From Pseudorhodobacter antarcticus (GTDB lineage Bacteria; Pseudomonadota; Alphaproteobacteria; Rhodobacterales; Rhodobacteraceae): DNA of 48,522 nt. Shown in pieces: positions 33,664 through 42,188 of this stretch. A program made the position numbers and the translations under genes. The DNA lies in the NCBI RefSeq assembly GCF_900110135.1, contig NZ_FOCO01000023.1, positions 1 to 48,522 of the forward strand, read 5' to 3'. The notes below the pieces were generated by a model that was not told the origin of the DNA, ran no database searches, and saw only the letters and a list, made by a program, of their open reading frames with translations. Numbering within the stretch: position 1 is the first letter of the stretch; each line of letters starts with the position of its first letter.

Positions 33664-33692
33664 TTTATACGCGTTAACTTGCCAGGGGCCAA
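33664..33692 (-). promoter_or_regulatory. Housekeeping- or RpoH-like promoter for the predicted RNA
   Basis: On the minus strand TTGGCC (33692-33687) and TATAAA (33669-33664) are separated by exactly 17 bases. The preceding C (CTTGGCC) is also compatible with the CTTG -35 of RpoH-type heat-shock sigma factors. Start of transcription is expected near 33657-33658. Confidence 0.6.
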
Positions 33693-33770
33693 GTAAAAAG
33701 TTTGAACATCCGCGAAACCAGCCCTAGTGTCTGCGCCATGAAACCTTGGTGAAATGGGATTGTTGACGGA

Positions 33771-35588
33771 ATGAAATATCAATTTTTCGCGAAGTTGCGC
33801 AATGCAACAGCCCTGTTTTTCCTCTGTCTCGTGGCGATTCCCGCGCAGGCGCAGCCACAACACGCCATTGCTATGTATGGTGACCCAGCGTTACCACCTG
33901 ATTTTGTGTCCCTGCCATACGCGAACGCCAACGCGCCCCAAGGCGGCCGCATCATTTTTGGCGAATCGGGCAGCTTCGATTCGCTTAACCCCTTCATTTT
34001 GAAAGGCCGTGCGCCTTGGGGGCAAACGGCCCTGACCACCGAAACTCTGTTGGGGCGGTCGTTTGATGAACCTTTCACACTGTACGGCTTGCTGGCCGAA
34101 ACCGTGGAAACCGACGCCGCGCGCAGTTTCGTGGAATTTACGCTGCGCGACACCGCACGGTTCAGCGATGGCAGCCCGGTGACGGTCGACGATGTGCTGT
34201 GGTCGTTTGAAACATTGGGCACCATCGGCCACCCGCGCTATCTGAACAGTTGGACAAAGGTGGCAAAGGCCGAAATCACTGGCCCCCAGTCTGTCAAAAT
34301 CACTTTCAACACCACCGACCGCGAATTGCCCCTTATCATGGGTCTGCGCCCGATCTTGCAAAAGGCGCAATGGCAGGGCAAGGATTTCACCGCCTCCACG
34401 TTAGAGGCGCCAATCGGTTCTGGCCCCTATATTATTGGAAAATCGGAAACCGGGCGCTTTATTTCCTTTGTGAAGAACCCCGATTGGTGGGGGCGTGATT
34501 TGCCCTTTAACAAGGGCCGCCATAACTTGGGCGAGGTGCGCTATGATTATTTCGGTGACAGTGGCGTGATGTTTGAGGCGTTTAAAGCGGGCGAATTGAC
34601 CAGCTACCGCGAAACCAACGCCGCCAAATGGGATCAGCAATACAGCTTTCCCGCCATGACCGCGGGCGATGTTGTCAAATCCGAAATCCCCCATTCCCGC
34701 CCCTCAGGGATGGACGGGTTTGTGATGAACACCCGCCGCGCGCAGTTCATCGATTGGCGGGTGCGCGAGGCGTTGATTTCGGCCTTCAACTTTGAACAGA
34801 TCAACACCACGATCACAGGCGGCGCCGCCCCGCGCATCCAGTCCTATTTCCACAATTCGGTTTTGGCGATGGCCTCCGGCACCCCTGCCACGGGCGCGGA
34901 ACTGGCGCTGTTGCAACCCTTTGCGGACGGTCTGTTGCCGGGCGTGATCGACGGATATGCCCTGCCCATCGCCGACAATGCCACCAACCGCAAAAACATT
35001 CGCGCCGCCAAAGGCTTGCTGGAACAGGCAGGCTGGGCCCCCGATGCGGCGGGCGTGTTGCGCGATGCGGCAGGCACGCCATTTGCCTTTGACATCTTGC
35101 TGACCAATGGCAATGCCGAAGTAACCACCATCGCCAATATGTATATTGAGGCGCTCAAACCGCTTGGCATCACGGCCACCCTGACCAGCATCGACAGCGC
35201 GCAGATGACCGAACGCACCAACGCTTATGACTTTGACATGACACATATGATCCGGTCGATGTCCCTGTCGCCGGGCAATGAACAAAACCTCTATTGGGGG
35301 GCGGCGGGTGTCACAGACCCCGGCAGCCGCAACTGGATGGGCATGAATGTCCCCGCCGCACAGGCCATGATAGATGCGATGCTGAACGCCCAAACCGAAG
35401 GTGATTTTGTCGCCGCCACCAAGGCGCTTGACCGCGTGTTAACCGCTGGGCGCTATGTCGTGCCTTTCTGGTACTCGAAATATTCGCGCCTGGCCCATGC
35501 CAAGCAATTGCAATTCCCCACCACATTGCCAATTTACGGCGATTGGCCGGGGTTCCAACCCGATGTTTGGTGGTATCAGCCAGATTAA
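33771..35588 (+). CDS. YejA-like periplasmic peptide-binding protein (SBP family 5)
   Basis: A 605-residue exported protein with signal peptide (about 1-27, ending AIPAQA). The family phrases are AMYGDPALPPDFVSLPYANA, GGRIIFGESGSFDSLNPF, FTLRDTARFSDGSPVTVDDV and a C-terminal VPFWYSKYSRLAHAKQL. These resemble YejA-type binding proteins for oligopeptides and microcin-like ligands. No permease or ATPase gene follows, so it is an orphan here and must use a transporter elsewhere. No strong Shine-Dalgarno is visible; a weak TTGAAC box lies at 33702. Confidence 0.88.
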   Translation: MKYQFFAKLRNATALFFLCLVAIPAQAQPQHAIAMYGDPALPPDFVSLPYANANAPQGGRIIFGESGSFDSLNPFILKGRAPWGQTALTTETLLGRSFDEPFTLYGLLAETVETDAARSFVEFTLRDTARFSDGSPVTVDDVLWSFETLGTIGHPRYLNSWTKVAKAEITGPQSVKITFNTTDRELPLIMGLRPILQKAQWQGKDFTASTLEAPIGSGPYIIGKSETGRFISFVKNPDWWGRDLPFNKGRHNLGEVRYDYFGDSGVMFEAFKAGELTSYRETNAAKWDQQYSFPAMTAGDVVKSEIPHSRPSGMDGFVMNTRRAQFIDWRVREALISAFNFEQINTTITGGAAPRIQSYFHNSVLAMASGTPATGAELALLQPFADGLLPGVIDGYALPIADNATNRKNIRAAKGLLEQAGWAPDAAGVLRDAAGTPFAFDILLTNGNAEVTTIANMYIEALKPLGITATLTSIDSAQMTERTNAYDFDMTHMIRSMSLSPGNEQNLYWGAAGVTDPGSRNWMGMNVPAAQAMIDAMLNAQTEGDFVAATKALDRVLTAGRYVVPFWYSKYSRLAHAKQLQFPTTLPIYGDWPGFQPDVWWYQPD

Positions 35589-35647
35589 GACCACCCCTAA
35601 CCTTACGCCCCAAAACCCGGCCCCCCTTGGCCCGCAAAAATGAGAAG

Positions 35648-35785
35648 ATGATGAAACACAAAACCCTTTTCCTGCGTCCACTTGCCCTCCTCGCCCTCCT
35701 TGCGGCACTCTCCGCTTGCGGGACGGTTGATGGCATCGGGCGCGACCTGTCAGGCGCCTCCAACCGCGTCTCAAATATGCTTTAA
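35648..35785 (+). CDS. Entericidin-like small lipoprotein
   Basis: A 45-residue protein starting MMKHKTLFLRPLALLALLAA with lipobox LSAC; the mature part is only CGTVDGIGRDLSGASNRVSN-ML. The short mature peptide with GxGxD and SxxSN pattern resembles the entericidin EcnA/EcnB family of envelope lipoproteins. It lies 59 bp after the YejA-like gene and about 100 bp before eptA. Too small for automated callers to find reliably; the lipobox and family pattern support it. Confidence 0.7.
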   Translation: MMKHKTLFLRPLALLALLAALSACGTVDGIGRDLSGASNRVSNML

Positions 35786-35888
35786 CCGCACGCGCAGGCC
35801 TGCTATAGCGGCGTTGTTTTGCAGCGCCTCCGGCCCCATCGGCCTGCGGCGTGACTGCAATTAAGACCCGATCAAGGGATGCCCCATC

Positions 35889-37523
35889 TTGCCAAGCCTG
35901 CATAACCTGTGCCGCTTTTCGCCCGGCCTGTCGCCGTTGATGCTGAACATTCTTGTCGCGGCCTTCATAATGGCCCTGCACAACAACACATTCTGGACGC
36001 GCAGCTTTGCCGCCTATGGCGCAAGTTACAGCACCACGGCGCTGTTTGGGGCGGCGGTGTTCGCGCTGACCTTGCTTGTGATCACCCTGTTCGCCGTGCG
36101 CTGGTTCCAAAAGCCGGTTTTGGCATTTTTGCTTATCCTCGGCGCTGTCACCTCTTATTACCAAGATACTCTGGGGGCCACGATTGACCGTGAAATGATC
36201 CAAAACGCGATCACCACCACGGTCACGGAATCCAAACATCTGATCACCCCGAATTTCATGTTCCATGTAATCTGGGCGGGTATTTTGCCCGCATTGGTCG
36301 TGGCGTTTGTCACGGTCAAACGGTCTCAGCCATTGCGCGCGGGGCTGATTTGGGGTGCCAGTGTTCTGGGCTCTGCCGCGCTGTGTGTCGGTCTCCTCCT
36401 CCTCAACTTCTCGACGTTTTCGGTGACCTTGCGCGCTGATAAATCCCTGATGGCGGCTTATCAGCCGGGTGCGCCTTTGTCGGCCACGCTGCGCTATGCG
36501 CGGATGCTGCAAAAATCGGCGCGCTTGCCGTTGCAGCCTTACGGCACCGATGCCAAAACCGATGGTGAGGTGGCGCGCGCCACCAAACCCATCCTGATCG
36601 TGCTGGTTGCAGGCGAAACCGCACGGGCGCAAAACTGGTCCTTGGGTGGCTACGGGCGTGACACCAACCCAGAACTGGCCAAACGCGACATTACCTATTT
36701 CTCCAACACCAGCAGCTGTGGCACCGCCACGGCCGTGTCGCTGCCCTGCATGTTTTCCCATCTTGGCCGCACCGATTACAGCTATGAAGGCGGTTTGGGG
36801 TCAGAAAACCTGCTCGATCTGCTTGGCCGTGCTGGCTATAAGGTTGAATGGTGGGACAACAACACCGGCGACAAGAATATCGCCGACCGCTTTCCCGTCA
36901 AATCCTTCATCACCTCCACCGACCCGCGTTATTGCGCCGATGGGGAATGTACCGATGGCATATTTTTGGACGCATTGACCGATTATGCCGCCACCATGAC
37001 GCAAAACACTGTGCTGGTTTTGCACATGATCGGCAGCCACGGCCCGTCCTATTATCTGCGCTATCCAGCCGAATTCGAACGCTTCACCCCCGCCTGCAAA
37101 ACCGCAGAGCTGAAGAATTGTGAAGCCGCCGACATCGTCAACGCCTATGACAACACAATCCTTTATACCGATCATATCCTTGCCAGCATGATCGACATTT
37201 TGGACAACCAAGACCGCGTGATGACGACCTTGTTCTACGCCTCTGACCACGGCGAATCCTTGGGCGAAAATGGGCTGTACTTGCACGGCGCGCCCTATTT
37301 TATGGCGCCCGAATACCAGACCCGCGTGCCGATGCTGTTGTGGTTTGGCAAGGACTATGGGCACACCTTTGAAATTGACACCGACTGTGTCGGGCAAAAA
37401 GCAAACGATATCACCAGCCATGACAACATCTTCAGCACCGTTTTGCGGCTGGCCGATGTGCATACAAAGGTAATTGATCCCGCGCTGGATCTAATTTCAA
37501 GCTGCCACCCTGATGAAAGCTGA
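35889..37523 (+). CDS. eptA: Phosphoethanolamine transferase, EptA family
   Basis: A 544-residue inner-membrane enzyme with five N-terminal membrane segments (to about residue 175) and a periplasmic sulfatase-fold domain. Metal and catalytic residues are in VLVAGETARAQNWSLGGYG (Glu), SSCGTATAVSLPCMFS (Thr nucleophile) and ASDHGESLGENGLYLHG (Asp-His). It moves phosphoethanolamine from phosphatidylethanolamine to lipid A, releasing diacylglycerol. Pairs of Cys in CADGECTDG and PACKTAELKNC fit the family disulfides. The start is TTG at 35889 or ATG at 35940. The gene overlaps dgkA by 11 bp. Confidence 0.88.
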   Translation: MPSLHNLCRFSPGLSPLMLNILVAAFIMALHNNTFWTRSFAAYGASYSTTALFGAAVFALTLLVITLFAVRWFQKPVLAFLLILGAVTSYYQDTLGATIDREMIQNAITTTVTESKHLITPNFMFHVIWAGILPALVVAFVTVKRSQPLRAGLIWGASVLGSAALCVGLLLLNFSTFSVTLRADKSLMAAYQPGAPLSATLRYARMLQKSARLPLQPYGTDAKTDGEVARATKPILIVLVAGETARAQNWSLGGYGRDTNPELAKRDITYFSNTSSCGTATAVSLPCMFSHLGRTDYSYEGGLGSENLLDLLGRAGYKVEWWDNNTGDKNIADRFPVKSFITSTDPRYCADGECTDGIFLDALTDYAATMTQNTVLVLHMIGSHGPSYYLRYPAEFERFTPACKTAELKNCEAADIVNAYDNTILYTDHILASMIDILDNQDRVMTTLFYASDHGESLGENGLYLHGAPYFMAPEYQTRVPMLLWFGKDYGHTFEIDTDCVGQKANDITSHDNIFSTVLRLADVHTKVIDPALDLISSCHPDES

Positions 37524-37908
37524 TAAAGTGACCAAACCCCGCCCCGCCCGCGTTACAGGCATCGCCCATCTGTTTGCGGCCACCGGATATTCTATTGCGG
37601 GCATCCGCCGCCTTTGGGCCGAAACCGCCTTTCGCCATGAAATCCTTGGCCTGCCCGTGGTCATGCTGCTCTTTTGGACCATCAGCGCGCCGCTTTGGGC
37701 CTTTGGCGGATTCGCCCTCCTCTGGCTCCTCCTCATCGCGGTGGAGGCGTTGAATACCGCGGTTGAGGCGATTGTCGACCACGTTTCCCCCGATTGGTCG
37801 GTGGCAGCGCGCGATGCCAAGGATTTGGGGTCGCTGGCGGTCATGGCGCTTATCATTGCCAATGCAGGGTTTGTGGGCGGGGTGGTTTGGGGCGTGGTGG
37901 CGGCCTAA
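37513..37908 (+). CDS. dgkA: Diacylglycerol kinase
   Basis: A 131-residue integral membrane kinase with three membrane segments and the family core EALNTAVEAIVDHVSPDWSV (Glu and Asn of the active site) and ARDAKDLGSLAV. It phosphorylates diacylglycerol to phosphatidate for reuse in phospholipid synthesis. The ATG lies inside the end of eptA. Since EptA produces diacylglycerol, the overlap puts producer and recycler under one control. Confidence 0.93.
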   Translation: MKADKVTKPRPARVTGIAHLFAATGYSIAGIRRLWAETAFRHEILGLPVVMLLFWTISAPLWAFGGFALLWLLLIAVEALNTAVEAIVDHVSPDWSVAARDAKDLGSLAVMALIIANAGFVGGVVWGVVAA

Positions 37909-37958
37909 CCCCCGCCACTATCTTGCAACGCGCGCCCCACAAGGTTAGCACGGCCTCC

Positions 37959-39476
37959 ATGCAGTCCATCACCCATGCCCCCCCTTATCCACCCCTGCCC
38001 GCCCGTTTCAACCTCGCGGCGCATGTGTTGGCCCAAACGCAGTCCCGCCCGGATGCGGTGGCGCTGCAGGTGCTGGGCGAAAACAGCACCGAAACCCTGA
38101 CCTATGGCGCGGTGTTGCGCGCGGTCCAAGGGGTGGCATCTGGGCTGTTGGCCCAAGGGCTGACGCCGGGCGACCGCGTGCTGATGCGGCTGGGCAACAG
38201 CGTGGAATTTCCCGTGGTGTTTCTTGCCGCGATCTGTGCGGGGCTTGTGCCTGTGCCCACGTCGGCACAATTGACTGGGCCAGAGGTGGCAAAGCTGTGC
38301 GATCTGGTGGAACCTGCCTTGATCGTGGCCGCCCCCGGCGTGCCACTGCCCGATGCGCTAACCTGCCCCATCCTGCCCGCACATCAGTTGGCGGCGATGC
38401 ACGCCCTGACGCCCTGCCCCTTTGATCTGGGCGATGCCAACCGTCTGGCTTATATCATCTTCACCTCCGGCACCTCGGGCCACCCCCAAGCGGTCGCCCA
38501 TGCACATCGCGCCATTCTGGGCCGCGCCATGATGCTGCATGGCTGGTACGGCCTGCGCGCCAGCGACCGTTTGCTGCACGCGGGGGCGTTCAACTGGACC
38601 TATACCCTTGGTACCGGATTGATGGATCCATGGACCGTCGGCGCCACCGCCCTTATCCCCGCAGCCGGCACACCCGCCAGCGCCCTGCCCGCCCTGCTTG
38701 CAACCTCACAGGCCACCATTTTCGCGGCAGCCCCCGGCGTTTACCGCCAGCTTTTGCGCGCTGATATCCCCCCCCTACCACACCTGCGCCACGGCTTGTC
38801 CGCGGGCGAGGCATTGGCCCCTGCCACCCGCACCGCCTGGACCCAAGCAACCAAAACCCCGGTGTTTGAGGCGTTTGGCATGTCCGAAATCTCCACCTTC
38901 ATCTCGGGCAGCCCGGACCGCCCCGCGCCCACAGGCAGCACTGGATACGCGCAACCGGGCCGCCATGTGGCACTGCTTGCCCCAGATGGCACCCCAGTGC
39001 CCATCAACACCCCCGGCATCCTTGCCGTTCACCGAAATGACCCCGGCCTTTTCCTTGGCTATTTCCGCGACCCGGATGCAACCATCAGCCGTTTCGCGGG
39101 CGATTGGTATCTGACCGGCGATATCGGTCAAATGGCCCCAGATGGCGCGATCACCTATCTGGGCCGCAATGATGATATGATGAACGCCGGCGGGTTTCGC
39201 GTCGCCCCCAGCGAGGTGGAAGCAGCAATGGCCCAACACCCCTCAATCACCGATTGCGCCGCGATAGAGGTGACGGTCGCCCCCGGCACCACCATCATCG
39301 CTTGCGTTTATGCCAGCGCGCTGCCCCTAGACCCGGCCACACTTGCCGCCCACGCCGAAACCACGCTTGCGCGCTACAAACACCCCCGCGCCTTTCACCA
39401 CCAAACAACCCTGCCCCGCACGGCCAATGGCAAACTGAACCGCAAGGCCCTGCGCGCCGCTTTCACCCCGAACTGA
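37959..39476 (+). CDS. Class I adenylate-forming acyl-CoA synthetase
   Basis: A 505-residue AMP-forming ligase. The phosphate loop is YIIFTSGTSGHPQAVAHAH (about residue 165), followed by GLSAGEAL, the adenine/substrate-binding EAFGMSEIS, the ribose-binding WYLTGDIG, the hinge YLGRNDDMMNAGGFRVAPSE and the C-terminal catalytic Lys in RTANGKLNRKAL. It activates a carboxylic acid as acyl-AMP and then CoA thioester. Closest feel is benzoate/medium-chain or malonyl-type ligases, but the substrate is not determined. ATG 37959 is 50 bp after dgkA. Confidence 0.85.
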   Translation: MQSITHAPPYPPLPARFNLAAHVLAQTQSRPDAVALQVLGENSTETLTYGAVLRAVQGVASGLLAQGLTPGDRVLMRLGNSVEFPVVFLAAICAGLVPVPTSAQLTGPEVAKLCDLVEPALIVAAPGVPLPDALTCPILPAHQLAAMHALTPCPFDLGDANRLAYIIFTSGTSGHPQAVAHAHRAILGRAMMLHGWYGLRASDRLLHAGAFNWTYTLGTGLMDPWTVGATALIPAAGTPASALPALLATSQATIFAAAPGVYRQLLRADIPPLPHLRHGLSAGEALAPATRTAWTQATKTPVFEAFGMSEISTFISGSPDRPAPTGSTGYAQPGRHVALLAPDGTPVPINTPGILAVHRNDPGLFLGYFRDPDATISRFAGDWYLTGDIGQMAPDGAITYLGRNDDMMNAGGFRVAPSEVEAAMAQHPSITDCAAIEVTVAPGTTIIACVYASALPLDPATLAAHAETTLARYKHPRAFHHQTTLPRTANGKLNRKALRAAFTPN

Positions 39477-39504
39477 CACCCCAAAACCAAAACGGACCCG
39501 CCCT

Positions 39505-40161
39505 ATGATCCGCCTAGACATCTTTTCCGACCCGATCTGCCCTTGGTGCTACATCGGCAAAGCGTTCCTTGACCGCGCGCTTGAAAGCCGCCCCAACCAC
39601 CCCTTCGCCATCGCTTGGCACCCGTTCCAATTGAACCCCGACATGCCCGCAACAGGCATGGACCGCCGCACCTATCTGGAACGCAAATTCGGCGGCAAAC
39701 AACAAGCAGTGGAGGTGTATGGCCGCATCGAACGCGCCGCACAGGATGCGGGCGTCGAGATTGATTTTGCCGCAATCCAGCGCACCCCCAACACGATGAA
39801 CGCCCAACGCCTTATCCATTGGGCCGGGCTGGAGGGGCGGCAAGCCGCGCTGGTATCCACCTTGTTTCGCGCCTATTTTCGCGATGGTCAGGATATTGGT
39901 AACACCGACACCCTGATCACGCTGGCCCAATCCGCAGGGATGGACCCTGCCGCCACCGAACGCTTGCTGGCCACTGACGCCGACCGCGCAGACCTAATCG
40001 CGCGCGACACCGATTCCCGTCAAAAAGGCCTGTCGGGTGTGCCCGCGTTCCTTGTGGCCCAGCAATATGTCATGTCCGGCGCGCAGCCCGTCGCCACATG
40101 GCAACAGGTGATAGATGAATTGGCCGCACCCACGCCAGACGGTAGCGGGCCGGTTATGTAA
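39505..40161 (+). CDS. DsbA-family (FrnE-like) thiol oxidoreductase
   Basis: A 218-residue protein with CPWC at residues 12-15 after the first strand, HPFQLNPDMP and the cis-Pro loop LSGVPAFLV. It has no signal peptide, so it acts in the cytoplasm, unlike DsbA. FrnE-like proteins and 2-hydroxychromene-2-carboxylate isomerases share this fold; the intact CxxC favours disulfide chemistry. It starts 28 bp after the acyl-CoA synthetase and may be cotranscribed. Confidence 0.88.
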   Translation: MIRLDIFSDPICPWCYIGKAFLDRALESRPNHPFAIAWHPFQLNPDMPATGMDRRTYLERKFGGKQQAVEVYGRIERAAQDAGVEIDFAAIQRTPNTMNAQRLIHWAGLEGRQAALVSTLFRAYFRDGQDIGNTDTLITLAQSAGMDPAATERLLATDADRADLIARDTDSRQKGLSGVPAFLVAQQYVMSGAQPVATWQQVIDELAAPTPDGSGPVM

Positions 40162-40324
40162 CCCCAAATGCCGCCCCTGTGACCTTGGGGCGGTCTTTTG
40201 CGTCTTGCCCTTGTGGCACCGACAGGCGATATCCGCACCAATACGCCCGGGCGCACTTGCGCTTGCCTGCGGCCCAAAATGGGCGCGCGCGCAGATCCGG
40301 CGATCAGACCAAAGGCCAGCCAGC

Positions 40325-41533
40325 ATGACCCAAACCGCCAAACGCATGGGGCAACCCGAATTTATCGCCATGATCGCGATGCTGTTCGCCACCATCGCCT
40401 TTTCCATCGACAGCATGCTGCCAGCCTTGCCCACCATTGCGGCCGAACTGTCGCCACTCGCCCCCAACAATGCACAACTCATCTTGACCAGCTTCGTTTT
40501 GGGCATGGGCCTTGGCACATTTTTCGCAGGCCCATTGTCCGACAGCTTCGGACGCAGGCCAGTGATCGTGTTTGGCGCGGTTCTTTATTGTGCGGCGGCC
40601 TTTGCGGCCTATATCGCCCCCACATTGGAAACCATGCTGCTGGCCCGCGTGGTCCAAGGGCTGGGGGCCGCCGCCCCGCGCGTGGTGTCATTGGCACTGG
40701 TGCGCGACCTGTACAAAGGCCGCGATATGGCCCGCGTGGTCAGCTTTGCGATGATGATCTTCACGCTTGTCCCCGCCATTGCCCCCTTGGCGGCCACGGG
40801 TATTATCGCGGCCTTTGGCTGGCGCTCCATCTTTTTGGCGTTTGTGATCTTCTCGGTTATCTCCCTCACTTGGCTGATGCTGCGCCAACCCGAAACCCTG
40901 ACACCCGAAAACCGCCGCCCCTTCCGCGCCGCCCCCCTATGGGCCGCCTTGCGAGAGGTGTTGTCGCATCGCACCATCGCTATCAGCATCGGCGTGCAAA
41001 CCCTTATTTTTGGGGCACTTTTTGGCACGCTCTCCTCCGCGCAACCGATATTTGAGGTGCCTTTTGGGCGCGGTCCCGAATTTCCCCTGTGGTTTGCCTT
41101 GATCGCGGTTTGTGCCGGGTTCGCCAGCCCCTTGAATGCGGTTTTGGTTGGCCGCCTCGGGATGCGCTATCTGATCACCCGCACGCTGATTGGCCAAATC
41201 GTGCTGTCTGGCAGCCTTGTCGCCCTAACCCTAACAGGCGCGTTGCCCACCCCACTGGTGTTCCCCGCTTTCGTGATGTGGATGATCGGCGTGTTCGCAA
41301 TGGCGGGGCTAACGCTGGGCAACCTGAACGCGCTCGCGCTTGAACCCGTGGGCCATATCGCGGGTATGGCCGCGTCCGTCACCGGGGCGATTGCCACCAT
41401 TCTGGCCGTCGCACTCGCCGTCCCTTTGGGCTTGGCGTTTGACGGCACAATTTTGCCTTTGATCACAGGGGTGGCCGTGATGGCCGCAATCGCGCTGGCG
41501 TTGATGCTGTCGATGCCAAAGGATAAATCCTGA
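40325..41533 (+). CDS. Bcr/CflA-family multidrug efflux transporter (MFS)
   Basis: A 402-residue major facilitator with 12 predicted membrane segments. The start MTQTAKRMGQPEFIAMIAML and DSMLPALPTIAAEL are typical of Bcr/CflA exporters; the conserved loop 2-3 is LSDSFGRRPVIVFG and the antiporter motif follows in segment 5. It exports drugs or metabolites such as cysteine-pathway compounds in relatives. The 163-bp gap before it (40162-40324) shows nothing else. It is preceded by the FrnE-like gene on the same strand. Confidence 0.88.
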   Translation: MTQTAKRMGQPEFIAMIAMLFATIAFSIDSMLPALPTIAAELSPLAPNNAQLILTSFVLGMGLGTFFAGPLSDSFGRRPVIVFGAVLYCAAAFAAYIAPTLETMLLARVVQGLGAAAPRVVSLALVRDLYKGRDMARVVSFAMMIFTLVPAIAPLAATGIIAAFGWRSIFLAFVIFSVISLTWLMLRQPETLTPENRRPFRAAPLWAALREVLSHRTIAISIGVQTLIFGALFGTLSSAQPIFEVPFGRGPEFPLWFALIAVCAGFASPLNAVLVGRLGMRYLITRTLIGQIVLSGSLVALTLTGALPTPLVFPAFVMWMIGVFAMAGLTLGNLNALALEPVGHIAGMAASVTGAIATILAVALAVPLGLAFDGTILPLITGVAVMAAIALALMLSMPKDKS

Positions 41534-41620
41534 TACAATCGTGACTTGTTTGGGGCAAATTGCCGCATACATCCCCCCGCGCGCGGGCTAGGGTCCGGCA
41601 TCTGATCACAAGAAAGAAAA

Positions 41621-42160
41621 ATGATGCTTATTCCACGCCAAAAAACGCCCGATCTTTCCTTGCCAATGCTGGGCGGCGGCCAGTTCGATCTGTCGCAACC
41701 GGGCACGCCGCGCGGCACCGTCATCGCCTTTTACCGTGGCCTGCACTGCCCACTCTGCGCCACTTATCTGAAGGAGCTGGAGCGTCTAACCCCAGAATTT
41801 GCCAAACGCGGCGTTGGCACCATCGCAATTTCCTCCGATGCTGAGGAACGGACCAAAGCCATGGCCGACAAGATTGAGGCAAGCCACCTGCGCTTCGCCC
41901 ACTCCCTGCCGCTGACCTTGGCGCGCGATTGGGGGCTTTATATCTCCACCTCACGCGGAAAAACATCCATCGGGATTGAAGAACCAGCGCTGTTTTCCGA
42001 ACCCGGTCTGTTCATGGTGAACGCCGATCAAACGCTTTATTACATGAGCGTGCAAACCATGCCCTTCGTGCGGCCGCATTTCTCAGAACTCTTGGGCGCA
42101 TTGGATTTTGCGATTGATAAGGGTTATCCTGCCCGCGGCGAATACACAGGCGCCGTCTAA
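41621..42160 (+). CDS. Peroxiredoxin-like (AhpC/TSA) protein
   Basis: A 179-residue thioredoxin-fold protein with PDLSLPMLGGGQFDL and AFYRGLHCPLCATYLKELE near residue 45-60. The CxxC with first Cys in the peroxidatic position and Tyr-Arg before it fits the AhpC/TSA or peroxiredoxin-like family that reduces peroxides or acts as a thiol oxidoreductase. No second partner is nearby. Two adjacent ATGs are possible starts. Confidence 0.8.
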   Translation: MMLIPRQKTPDLSLPMLGGGQFDLSQPGTPRGTVIAFYRGLHCPLCATYLKELERLTPEFAKRGVGTIAISSDAEERTKAMADKIEASHLRFAHSLPLTLARDWGLYISTSRGKTSIGIEEPALFSEPGLFMVNADQTLYYMSVQTMPFVRPHFSELLGALDFAIDKGYPARGEYTGAV

Positions 42161-42168
42161 GATTTTGG

Positions 42169-42188
42169 CGCGCCCCACACGGGGCGCG
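42169..42188. terminator. Intrinsic terminator between peroxiredoxin-like gene and mfd
   Basis: CGCGCCCC-ACAC-GGGGCGCG gives a perfect eight-base-pair stem with a four-base loop, followed by TTATTTCTTT on the plus strand. It ends the plus-strand gene and immediately abuts the mfd stop codon, so it can also affect the convergent transcript. Confidence 0.85.

Noticed and set aside
33702-33729. Plus-strand promoter for the YejA-like gene
   Set aside because: TTGAAC is fair but the -10 (CTAGTG, 16-bp spacer) is too weak to list.
35439-36761. Long 440-codon minus-strand frame
   Set aside because: It covers parts of the YejA-like gene, the lipoprotein and eptA on the opposite strand and has no recognisable sequence.
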